Source: Halopseudomonas salina
GTDB lineage: Bacteria > Pseudomonadota > Gammaproteobacteria > Pseudomonadales > Pseudomonadaceae
Length of the DNA: 64,000 nt
NCBI RefSeq assembly: GCF_008641105.1
Contig: NZ_VTTI01000002.1
Span: forward strand, 160,040 to 224,039
Direction: 5' to 3'
The position numbers and the translations under genes were made by a program. The first letter of the stretch is position 1; the number at the start of each line of letters is the position of its first letter. Shown here piece by piece: positions 56,945-64,000 of the stretch. A model generated the notes under the pieces. That model saw nothing but the letters and a program-made list of their open reading frames with translations. It ran no database searches and was not told where the DNA came from.

Positions 56945-56972
56945 TTGCAAAATCACATTTCCGGCATATAAT
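56945..56972 (+). promoter_or_regulatory. Sigma-70-like promoter of the imelysin operon
   Basis: TTGCAA (56945-56950) and a perfect TATAAT (56967-56972) are separated by 16 bases. Immediately downstream an AT-rich stretch (56982-57000, ending CTCATTATG) weakly resembles a Fur box, with about 11 of 19 matches; iron control is plausible but this site is poor. Confidence 0.5.
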
Positions 56973-57027
56973 CGGAAACACAAATCAATCTCATTATGAC
57001 CCAAACGGGTACAGGGAGTTCTAATTC

Positions 57028-58416
57028 ATGGCAGTTCATTTTCCACTCAAGGCTTTGGCGCTTGCAGTCTCCGCGACCTTCATCCTGACCGCATGCAACA
57101 ACGATGATGACTATGCTCCCGCTGCACAGGCCAGTGATTCGCCGGCAGTAGAGACTATGGCTGATGCCGAGCCGGGCGCGGAAGTGTTCCCGTCTGATGA
57201 AAACGAAACAGCTTCCGCCAGTGTCGATCACCAGGCGGTTGCAGCGCACTATGCTGATATGGCGCACGCCAATTATCAGGATGCGCTGAAAACCGCACGG
57301 ACCCTCAACGAAGCCACTGATGCTCTGATTGCGGAACCCACTGAAGAGAATCTGGCAGCAGCCAAGCAGGCCTGGCTGCAAGCCCGAGTGGCCTATCAGC
57401 AATCCGAAGTCTTTCGTTTCGGCAACGCCGTTGTCGATGACTGGGAGGGCCAGATGAACGCCTGGCCACTGGATGAAGGCATGATTGACTATGTCGCCGC
57501 CGATGATTACCAATACGAGATGGGTAACGAAGGTGCTACCGCCAACATTATTGCCAACCAGGAAATCAACGTGGGAGGCGAAACGGTTGACGTCAGCACC
57601 CTCACCCCGGAAATCCTGGCTAACCTGAATGAAGCTGGCGGTTCCGAGGCCAATGTTGCCACCGGTTATCATGCAGTTGAATTTCTGCTTTGGGGCCAGG
57701 ATCTGAACGGCTTTGAACATGGTGCTGGCAGCCGTCCGGTTACTGATTATGCCAAGGGCGAGGAGTGCACCAATGGCAACTGTGACCGCCGCGGCGAATA
57801 TCTTGATGCGGTCACCGATCTGTTGGTCAACGACCTTGAGTGGATGGTTGGCCAGTGGGCGCCAGGTGAAGGCGGCAACTACCGGCAAGAACTGCTTGCC
57901 CTGCAACCACAGGAAGTCTTCCAGAAAATGCTGTTCGGGATGGGATCCCTCTCCCTGGGCGAGCTGGCTGGCGAGCGCATGAAAGTTGCATTGGAAGCCA
58001 ACTCCTATGAAGACGAGCATGACTGCTTCAGTGACAACACCCACAACTCGCATTTCTATAATGCCAAGGGCGTGCAGAATGTTTACCTGGGCACCTACAC
58101 CACCACCGATGGCGAAGAAATGTCTGGCCCTGCCCTCTCCGATCTGATGGCAGACCGTAATCCGGAGCTTGATCAGAAACTGCGCGGCGACCTCGAGCAG
58201 ACCATGGCAGCTCTGCAGCAGATGAAGGACGCTGCCGAAGCGAGCGACGAGCCCATGTCATTCGACATGATGATTGCACCTGGTAATGAGCAAGGCGCAA
58301 AGATCGTCAACAAGGCTATCGCTGCTCTGGTTGAACAGACCGGTACCATCGAGCAGATCGCCAACGAGCTGGGCCTGGATTCGCTGGAGCCGGACGACGC
58401 CGGGCATTCTTTCTGA
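57028..58416 (+). CDS. irpA: Imelysin-family lipoprotein (IrpA type)
   Basis: A 462-residue M75-family protein. The lipobox FILTAC gives a lipidated Cys23, followed by an acidic linker and an all-helical imelysin domain. The GxHxxE motif is seen in TGYHAVEF (Gly213, His215, Glu218), and the segment LLWGQDLNGFEHGAGSRPVTDY is typical of IrpA. Proteins of this family bind iron in the periplasm or at the surface and are iron-regulated. It is the first of a four-gene rightward operon. Confidence 0.92.
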   Translation: MAVHFPLKALALAVSATFILTACNNDDDYAPAAQASDSPAVETMADAEPGAEVFPSDENETASASVDHQAVAAHYADMAHANYQDALKTARTLNEATDALIAEPTEENLAAAKQAWLQARVAYQQSEVFRFGNAVVDDWEGQMNAWPLDEGMIDYVAADDYQYEMGNEGATANIIANQEINVGGETVDVSTLTPEILANLNEAGGSEANVATGYHAVEFLLWGQDLNGFEHGAGSRPVTDYAKGEECTNGNCDRRGEYLDAVTDLLVNDLEWMVGQWAPGEGGNYRQELLALQPQEVFQKMLFGMGSLSLGELAGERMKVALEANSYEDEHDCFSDNTHNSHFYNAKGVQNVYLGTYTTTDGEEMSGPALSDLMADRNPELDQKLRGDLEQTMAALQQMKDAAEASDEPMSFDMMIAPGNEQGAKIVNKAIAALVEQTGTIEQIANELGLDSLEPDDAGHSF

Positions 58417-58451
58417 TTCGCCGGACAGTTCGGAAACAGCGGTAACAATTG

Positions 58452-58484
58452 AAAGCCTGGCGTATCGCGCCGGGCTTTTATTCT
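58452..58484 (+). terminator. Terminator-like hairpin inside the imelysin operon
   Basis: AAAGCCTGGCG and CGCCGGGCTTT pair with one G-T pair around TATCG, followed by TATTCTTTC. It lies between the first two operon genes and would lower downstream expression instead of abolishing it. Confidence 0.6.
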
Positions 58485-58510
58485 TTCAGTGACTACATAG
58501 ACCTGCATTC

Positions 58511-59941
58511 ATGAACTCACTTTTTCACTCGTCGGGTGCAGTTGCACCACGACTAGCATGCGTAACTCTGCTTATTGCCCTTCTGGCCGCTGGCACAGAG
58601 GCTCACAGTTATCCGCTCCAGGAGACCCCCCAAACGGGCGGAGAAGGAACGGTTGAGCAATCCGATCACAATGCTTTCTCGCTGCCCCAGGGCAATCTGT
58701 CCATGACCAAGCGACTTGATTTCAGTGTGGGCAACAGTTTCTTCCGTAATCCCTGGGTTATTGCACCCTCCAGCACAGCAGCCCGAGACGGTCTGGGCGC
58801 GCTGTTCAATACCAACTCCTGTCAGGGTTGCCATATCAAGGATGGCCGTGGTCACCCTCCCCTGACCGATGAAGCAAGCATCTCCCTGTTCTTGCGCCTG
58901 GCGATGCCAGCCGATCCAGAAAAAGATGTCGAGATCCTTGAGCAGCACGGCTTTGTCCCGCATCCGGTTTACGGTAGCCAGTTACAGACCGCCGCTATTC
59001 CGGGTTTCAAGCCAGAAGCCGAGTTGGTAATCAACTGGACCCAGCGTGAGGAGTTACTGGGCGATGGCACCAAGGTGACAATGCGCGTGCCGCATTATCG
59101 AATAGAAAACCCACAGTACGGACCACTGCCTGCCGATTTGTTGACGTCCCCGCGGGTGGCCCCGCCCATGATCGGCCTGGGTCTGCTGGCGAATATTCCA
59201 GAGGAGCTGATTCTAGCTGCGGCCGACCCGGATGATACCGATAACGATGGTATCTCGGGCCGGGCCAACCGCGTGTGGGACAAGGCTGAAAAAACCACTG
59301 TACTTGGCCGTTTTGGCTGGAAAGCCAGTGAACCAACGGTCATGCAGCAGAGTATGGGTGCTTTTGCGGGTGATATGGGCCTGACTTCCGCACTGGTTCC
59401 GGGAACCGATTGCACGCCCAGCCAGGGCTGCGATGCCGCCCCCCATGGAGGCGAACCCGAGGTCAGCGATGAAGTGGCTGGGTTTATCGATTTCTACGCC
59501 AGCAGCCTTGCGGTGCCGGCCCGCCGTAACATGGACGACCCACAAGTTATGGCTGGAGCCAAGCTGTTTAATCAGAGCGACTGCGCTGCCTGCCACACCC
59601 CACGGCATGTCACTGGCGAGGCAGCCGGCCGGCCTGATTTGAGTCATCAGACCATATGGCCTTATACCGACCTGTTGTTGCACGACATGGGCTCAGGTCT
59701 GGCAGATGGCCGTGATGAATTTCTAGCCAATGGCAATGAATGGCGTACACCGCCATTGTGGGGTTTAGGTCTTGCCCAGGAGATCAACCCGCGGGCGGGC
59801 TTCCTGCATGATGGCCGTGCAGAAACGCTGGAACAGGCGATCCTCTGGCATGGTGGTGAAGCTCAGGCGTCGGCTGATCGCTATCGGTCGATGACGGTTA
59901 AAGATCGCTCTGCTCTTATTCGCTTTCTCGAGTCCCTATGA
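58511..59941 (+). CDS. Di-heme cytochrome-type protein of the imelysin operon (COG3488)
   Basis: A 476-residue periplasmic protein with a signal peptide (near 36 residues) and two c-type heme sites, CQGCH (104-108) and CAACH (358-362). The overall layout matches the family annotated as thiol oxidoreductase or di-heme peroxidase-like that always accompanies imelysin genes. It may carry electrons to reduce or oxidise iron bound by the imelysins. It ends in overlap with a possible ATG of the next gene, so translation is coupled. Confidence 0.9.
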   Translation: MNSLFHSSGAVAPRLACVTLLIALLAAGTEAHSYPLQETPQTGGEGTVEQSDHNAFSLPQGNLSMTKRLDFSVGNSFFRNPWVIAPSSTAARDGLGALFNTNSCQGCHIKDGRGHPPLTDEASISLFLRLAMPADPEKDVEILEQHGFVPHPVYGSQLQTAAIPGFKPEAELVINWTQREELLGDGTKVTMRVPHYRIENPQYGPLPADLLTSPRVAPPMIGLGLLANIPEELILAAADPDDTDNDGISGRANRVWDKAEKTTVLGRFGWKASEPTVMQQSMGAFAGDMGLTSALVPGTDCTPSQGCDAAPHGGEPEVSDEVAGFIDFYASSLAVPARRNMDDPQVMAGAKLFNQSDCAACHTPRHVTGEAAGRPDLSHQTIWPYTDLLLHDMGSGLADGRDEFLANGNEWRTPPLWGLGLAQEINPRAGFLHDGRAETLEQAILWHGGEAQASADRYRSMTVKDRSALIRFLESL

Positions 59942-59964
59942 ACATCACTTTATGGAGTATCGAC

Positions 59965-61008
59965 ATGCGTTTGTTTCACCGCTCGAGAAAACTGCTGGTG
60001 TATCTGTGCGGGTTGTTTGCCATTTCTCTCAGCCAGCTGGCCATTGCCCAGCAACACGCCAAACCCCAATGGCACGCGGACCTGAATACAGGCTACGAGG
60101 CGTTTGTCATTAGCAGCGAAGCGCTGCAAGAGCGCGCCCGGGCCTATTGCCAGGCACCGGACAATCATCAAGTAACGACGATTCGCGATGCGTGGTTGAG
60201 CGCCTTTTTGGATTGGCAGCGGATTCGGTTTGTCGACTTCGGTCCAATCGAGCAAGACAACATTGCCTGGCAATTGCAGTTCTGGCCGGATTCCAAGAAC
60301 CTGATCGCCCGCAAGACAGACCAGTGGCTGCAAGGTGAGCAGCTCATTGATGCGGCATCAATTGCCAGCGACAGTGTCGCAGCCAAAGGGTTTCCCGCCC
60401 TGGAATATGTATTATTCGACCCACGTGTCGTCAACGCCGGTCACGCACTACCCGCCAAACGCGCCTGTGACTTTCTGCAGACGGTAAGCGCACAGATCCA
60501 CACCAACGCCATGCGGCTGCAAGCTGGCTGGACAAGTTTCGAGCTGCATTTCCTAAGCCGGCCAGAGTATGTTCACACCACCGTTTTGGCCGCCATGCAC
60601 AGCCTGGAAATCCTGCGCGACAAGCGCCTTGCGGCGCCCATGGGGCTAGGCAGCACGACCCGGCGCAATCCGTATATTGCCGACGCCTGGCGCAGTGGTG
60701 AATCACTGGCCACCATGCACGCAACGCTTGCTGGCCTGCAGACCTATTTTTTACCCGGGCTGGTTATCCTGTTGGAGGAACGCAAGCTCACACCGCTTGC
60801 GGAACAATTTCGCAAGCAATTGAGTGCCACCTTGGCACGTCTGGAAAACATGCCTGCAGCCCTCACGCCTTTACTTGAAAGTGACGACGGTTATCGTCAG
60901 TTGCAGCTGCTCTATATTGATGTTGATCGCCTGACGACGTTGCTTAACGGCAGTATTGCCAGCGAACTGGGCATCATAAAGGGCTTCAACTCGAGCGACG
61001 GAGACTGA
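59965..61008 (+). CDS. Second imelysin-family protein with altered metal motif
   Basis: The ATG at 59965 is preferred because GGAG lies seven bases upstream and the signal peptide (MRLFHRSRKLLVYLCG..., ending AIA-QQHA) then looks normal; the ATG at 59938 overlaps the previous stop. The product has 347 residues. The imelysin motif reads GFPALE (GxPxxE) instead of GxHxxE, so the metal-binding His is Pro. This form is seen in the second imelysin of such pairs and may bind differently. It probably works with IrpA and the di-heme protein. Confidence 0.88.
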   Translation: MRLFHRSRKLLVYLCGLFAISLSQLAIAQQHAKPQWHADLNTGYEAFVISSEALQERARAYCQAPDNHQVTTIRDAWLSAFLDWQRIRFVDFGPIEQDNIAWQLQFWPDSKNLIARKTDQWLQGEQLIDAASIASDSVAAKGFPALEYVLFDPRVVNAGHALPAKRACDFLQTVSAQIHTNAMRLQAGWTSFELHFLSRPEYVHTTVLAAMHSLEILRDKRLAAPMGLGSTTRRNPYIADAWRSGESLATMHATLAGLQTYFLPGLVILLEERKLTPLAEQFRKQLSATLARLENMPAALTPLLESDDGYRQLQLLYIDVDRLTTLLNGSIASELGIIKGFNSSDGD

Positions 61009-61013
61009 TACCC

Positions 61014-62135
61014 GTGATCAACCGTAGAGCTTTGCTGCGCGCGGGTCTGGCCAGTGTGGGTGCCATGGCCGCTTTCTCTGTGATGGGGGCCGCAAGGTCA
61101 GCGACGCAGAGCTCTTCTGCCCGGCCCGGCCCACTGTATCTCAGTGCCCTGGATGATGCAGACGGAGGGCATTTCATTGCCGGTTTCTATGAGGACGGCG
61201 TGATTGGCTTTCGCCTGCCCGTGCCGGAGCGTGGGCATGGCGGTTGCAGACGGCCACTTGCCAACGAAGTCGTCATGTTCAGTCGCAGGCCCGGCCGCCA
61301 TTTTCAGGTAATTGACTTTCAGGCAGGTACCATTGTTCGGCAGATCGAGGCAGAAAAAGATCATCACTTTTATGGGCATGGCGTTTTCAGTCCGGACGGT
61401 AACCTGCTGTACGCTACCGCCAATCATTACCCCAGCGGTGGCGGAAAGATTCTGGTGTACGACGCGCAACACGCCTACCAGTTGCTGGGCGACCTGGACG
61501 TCGACGGGATTGGCCCGCACGAGATTCGTCTGCATCCGGACGGCCAGACTCTGGTGGTTGCCCTGGGTGGCATCAGGACGCATCCCGACTACGATCGCAT
61601 CAAGCTCAATCTGGCCGACATGCAGCCCGCGCTATTGCTGATCAATCGCGACAGTGGTCATATTTCCCAACGACACGAGCCATCCCACCACCAGCTCAGC
61701 CTTCGCCATCTGGATGTGAGTAAGGAAGGGATTGTTATCGCCGGGTATCAATTTGAAGGCCAGGCATGGGAAACACCACCGCTGATTGGGCGGCTGGATT
61801 GTGCCAATAGCGAGTTTTCCGAGATCAAACTGCCTGCAGAGCAGCAGAGCAAATTACGCAATTACATTGCCAGCGTGGCCATTGATCCTGCGAGCCATAT
61901 CGTGGCGGTGACTGCGCCGCGTGGCAATCGCGCTTTGCTGCTGGATTATATGACCTGTGAGACCCTGGAAACGGTAGAGATCGACGACGTTGCCGGTGCT
62001 ATTGCCGACCGGCGCAGCACCTTCGTGTTTACCTCAGGCATGGGCGGCATCTATCTCAATCGGGCAAGTCGTGTGACGCGGATCGAGGCCAGTGATCAGC
62101 GATGGGACAATCATCTAACGTCAACTCGCACCTGA
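61014..62135 (+). CDS. DUF1513-family periplasmic protein
   Basis: A 373-residue protein with a twin-arginine-like start (MINRRALLRAGLASVG), suggesting Tat export, followed by a beta-propeller-like fold with segments NEVVMFSRRPGRHFQVID, DHHFYGHGVFSPDGNLLYAT and GIGPHEIRLHPDGQTLVVALGG. DUF1513 proteins accompany imelysin operons; the function is unknown. It starts five bases after the second imelysin stop, so it is part of the same unit, and several His residues (HHFYGHG) could bind metal. Confidence 0.88.
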   Translation: MINRRALLRAGLASVGAMAAFSVMGAARSATQSSSARPGPLYLSALDDADGGHFIAGFYEDGVIGFRLPVPERGHGGCRRPLANEVVMFSRRPGRHFQVIDFQAGTIVRQIEAEKDHHFYGHGVFSPDGNLLYATANHYPSGGGKILVYDAQHAYQLLGDLDVDGIGPHEIRLHPDGQTLVVALGGIRTHPDYDRIKLNLADMQPALLLINRDSGHISQRHEPSHHQLSLRHLDVSKEGIVIAGYQFEGQAWETPPLIGRLDCANSEFSEIKLPAEQQSKLRNYIASVAIDPASHIVAVTAPRGNRALLLDYMTCETLETVEIDDVAGAIADRRSTFVFTSGMGGIYLNRASRVTRIEASDQRWDNHLTSTRT

Positions 62136-62157
62136 CATCAATACTGCCTGGATAAAA

Positions 62158-62490
62158 CTAGCGGCTGGCAACCATTTTTTCGATACAGGTACGGGAAGCC
62201 TCTGGCAACTGGGTGAAGTGCAAGCCGGTCCAGTACTGCCCCCCGGCGAGGCTTTCCCGGTTCCAGAGGCTTTCGGCATCAAGAAAGAACTCGGTCAAGC
62301 CGTTGAGCGTCATTGGCAGGCTCACCTGCAGCGCATAGTGCTTGTAGAGATCAATAGGCCGATCGCTCAGCAGCATAAGTCCTTCGGCATGCAGATCTAC
62401 AACCCTGCCCAGGTGGTTACCCGTATCCAGATCGTACACCTCGAGACTTGTGCTCACTGTTTTTCGTTCCAGTTTTCGTTTTTCGTACAT
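62158..62490 (-). CDS. PilZ-domain protein
   Basis: Started at ATG 62490 the protein has 110 residues, MYEKRKLERKTVSTSLEVYD, with the c-di-GMP-binding arginine motif RKLERK resembling RxxxR and the D/NxSxxG segment degraded to DLHAEGLML (the Ser is replaced). It is a single PilZ domain, so it probably binds c-di-GMP weakly or a partner protein. The longer frame to 62583 adds an unlikely leader. It converges with the imelysin operon. Confidence 0.82.
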   Translation of the reverse strand: MYEKRKLERKTVSTSLEVYDLDTGNHLGRVVDLHAEGLMLLSDRPIDLYKHYALQVSLPMTLNGLTEFFLDAESLWNRESLAGGQYWTGLHFTQLPEASRTCIEKMVASR

Positions 62491-62752
62491 ATTTGACTCA
62501 ATGGTCAAGGTAATAGTCCATGTTTTTGCCCGCGGTGCCTGACCCATACAGTCTGCTGGAAACTGATGCTGGCTAACAGCCATGCGCCAAAGAATTAACG
62601 TTAACTACTCCGCAAATCTCGCCATAATTCTGACACCGCCCAAGTAATGGCACAATGACATATTCGTATCTTTGAGTAATTTGCGATGTCGTTGTAGCGA
62701 CGGCTGGCTGGCCAGGTTACTCTCGATCAATCAACCTTTAGAGAAACAGTGC

Positions 62753-63259
62753 ATGTTACACAAAACACTTTCCAGTCTTTTTTGTGCCCTACTAATGGTA
62801 GGGCCTGCTCTGGCCCATGACTACCAGGTTGGGGACCTCCACATAGCCCACCCTTGGGCGCGCCCCCTTCCCCCGGTCGTGCCTTCCGGCGCCGCCTATA
62901 TGGTCATTGAAAACCGCGGCAACAATCAGGAAATCCTGGTCGATGCCCATTCGCCGATTGCAGAAAAGGTCGAGGTACACGAGCACGTTCATGTGGATGG
63001 GCTGATGAAAATGCAGAGGGTTGATCAGCTAGCTATTCCGCCAGGTGCTGAGGTTGTCTTCAAACCCGGTGGCTACCACCTCATGATGTTCGGCCTGAAG
63101 CAACCGCTCGAAGCGGGCGAGCGTTTTCCAATGACCCTGGTCTTCACAGATGGCGGTAGTATCGAGGTGCAGGTAATGATTGAAGAGAAGCCGCCCAGCA
63201 CCACGGCGCACGACACTCACTCGGCTGATATAGAGCGGAGCGAGCATCAGCACCACTGA
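62753..63259 (+). CDS. Periplasmic copper chaperone PCuAC
   Basis: A 168-residue DUF461/PCuAC protein with a signal peptide ending PALA-HDYQ. The copper motif H-x10-M-x21-H-x-M is exact (His76, Met87, His109, Met111), and a His-rich C-terminal tail (HDTHS...HQHH) may bind further copper. It delivers Cu(I) to the CuA site of cytochrome oxidase in the periplasm. The ATG at 62753 is preferred over ATG 62672, whose leader is Cys-rich and not signal-like. It stands alone, convergent with the TRIC-type gene. Confidence 0.93.
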   Translation: MLHKTLSSLFCALLMVGPALAHDYQVGDLHIAHPWARPLPPVVPSGAAYMVIENRGNNQEILVDAHSPIAEKVEVHEHVHVDGLMKMQRVDQLAIPPGAEVVFKPGGYHLMMFGLKQPLEAGERFPMTLVFTDGGSIEVQVMIEEKPPSTTAHDTHSADIERSEHQHH

Positions 63260-63260
63260 A

Positions 63261-63902
63261 TCAGTCTTTTTCAGCGGGCTTGCGATCCAGTAGATGAAAA
63301 CGTGGCAACCCCAGATGCCAGCGGATTGCTGCGAGCCGGATGACCAGCACCGTAGCTACTGCAATTGCCACATCCAGGTCGGCTGGTGTATCCAGTCGGT
63401 ATAGACCGATATACACCAACGACCCGACGATGCAGGCTGTTGCATAGATCTCTCGCTGAAAAATCAGCGGGATCTCGTTGCAGATGATGTCGCGTATTAC
63501 GCCACCGGCCACGCCGGTCATCACGCCCATGATGACGGCGGCACTGACTGGTACCGATTGTGCCAACGCCACCTGCGTACCGATCACGGTGAAAATCGCC
63601 AATCCGAACGCATCCGCGACCAGCAGGCCGGTTTCATGGATTGGTCTTGTCAAGCGAACCCAGGCAATGGTGCCAAGTGCCCCCAGAACCGCAACCAGAA
63701 TATAGAGATCGTCACGAATCCAGACAACCGGATGGTTGTCCAGAATCGTATCTCTCAGGGTTCCCCCTCCCAGTGAGGTGATAAGCGCAATTACCAGCAC
63801 CCCGAACAGGTCCATGGACTTGCGTCCAGCCATCAATGCGCCAGAGATGGCAAACACGGCGACACCAAAAAGATCAAACGCGTAAAACCAGCTCATGCCC
63901 AC
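63261..63902 (-). CDS. Trimeric intracellular cation channel-type protein (UPF0126, YadS-like)
   Basis: A 213-residue membrane protein with about seven hydrophobic segments and two repeats of the diagnostic motif: SLGGGTLRDTILDNHPVVWI and GVAGGVIRDIICNEIPLIF. Bacterial TRIC channels conduct monovalent cations; some members have been reported to transport glycine. It ends one base after the PCuAC stop and starts 14 bases from the gor stop, in the same direction as gor. Confidence 0.9.
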   Translation of the reverse strand: MGMSWFYAFDLFGVAVFAISGALMAGRKSMDLFGVLVIALITSLGGGTLRDTILDNHPVVWIRDDLYILVAVLGALGTIAWVRLTRPIHETGLLVADAFGLAIFTVIGTQVALAQSVPVSAAVIMGVMTGVAGGVIRDIICNEIPLIFQREIYATACIVGSLVYIGLYRLDTPADLDVAIAVATVLVIRLAAIRWHLGLPRFHLLDRKPAEKD

Positions 63903-63915
63903 AGCTCCTGTCGGC

Positions 63916-64000
63916 TCAGTCGGGATCTACACGCGTAGGGACCCGCATCGTCACGAATTCTTCAGCGGCTGTGGGATGGATACCCAGAGTGGCATCAAAC
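63916..64000 (-). CDS. gor: Glutathione reductase, C-terminal end (cut by window edge)
   Basis: Only the last 27 residues are visible, reading FDATLGIHPTAAEEFVTMR and then VPTRVDPD to the stop at 63916. The HPTAAEE segment with its catalytic-site His and Glu is characteristic of glutathione-disulfide reductase, and the R-V-P-T ending fits the Pseudomonas form. The rest of the gene is off the right edge, so the identification rests on this short match. It would keep glutathione reduced with NADPH. Confidence 0.8.
   Translation of the reverse strand, partial: FDATLGIHPTAAEEFVTMRVPTRVDPD

Noticed and set aside
56982..57000. Possible Fur box at the imelysin operon
   Set aside because: Only about 11 of 19 positions match, so it is mentioned with the promoter but not listed as a site.
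56953..58053. Long minus-strand open frame opposite the imelysin lipoprotein (366 codons)
   Set aside because: Antisense to a gene with signal peptide, lipobox and GxHxxE motif; it ends by running across the promoter.

Overview
The window is about 64 kb of gammaproteobacterial chromosome with strong Pseudomonadaceae character. Three neighbourhoods support this: ppsR/ppsA/rraA followed by crfX-cmpX-sigX-oprF; the block aceA, secretin-like gene, GNAT gene, roxA, purB, hflD, mnmA, nudJ, icd, cspD, clpS, clpA; and xthA-tamA-tamB-tpx. OprF is short (320 aa) and has no cysteines. That, together with an AlmA-type alkane monooxygenase and several iron and copper loci, suggests a marine or hydrocarbon-associated relative of Pseudomonas (the Halopseudomonas lineage is a guess, not shown by the sequence). 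Almost all of the window is chromosomal coding sequence. I see no rRNA, tRNA, CRISPR array, prophage, IS element or origin.

Layout. 1-940: 5' part of a large TonB-dependent receptor gene running off the left edge. 1279-3239: a membrane protein with a degenerate GGDEF domain, overlapping an AraC-type regulator. 3261-9526: an iron-type uptake locus with a CirA/FepA-like receptor, a PepSY membrane protein, DUF2271 and DUF4198 periplasmic proteins, a membrane-anchored flavodoxin and a divergent LysR regulator, with two Fur-box-like sites between receptor and regulator. 9537-13400: PEP synthase, its regulatory kinase/phosphorylase, and RraA. 13483-16253: cell-envelope stress module crfX-cmpX-sigX-oprF. 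16329-26507: thioesterase, isocitrate lyase, then a mostly leftward housekeeping block. 26646-31356: icd with two TGTAG-N5-CTACA operator-like sites, then cspD, clpS and clpA. 31437-39028: xthA, the TamAB translocation pair, thiol peroxidase and WrbA. 39161-46143: a copper locus with two-component regulators transcribed away from a cupredoxin, copA, copB, an APC permease and a DUF3147 protein. 46291-52455: accessory oxidative metabolism with an aldehyde dehydrogenase, two SDR proteins, a small secreted repeat protein, an AlmA-like monooxygenase and a 3-hydroxyacyl-CoA dehydrogenase. 52530-54016: a TPP riboswitch controlling a sodium:solute symporter. 54032-56738: mutarotase, lytic transglycosylase MltF and dodecin. 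57028-62135: an imelysin / di-heme cytochrome / imelysin / DUF1513 iron operon. 62158-64000: PilZ protein, PCuAC copper chaperone, TRIC-type channel and the 3' end of glutathione reductase.

Functional themes. Metal handling recurs four times: two TonB receptors, the imelysin operon, the cop locus and PCuAC. The junction of glyoxylate shunt, TCA cycle and gluconeogenesis is also well represented (aceA, icd, ppsA). I cannot point to a clearly unknown multi-gene system. The least explained assemblies are the receptor/PepSY/DUF2271/DUF4198/flavodoxin cluster, the APC permease and DUF3147 protein at the end of the copper operon, and the palindromic operators next to icd and aceA.
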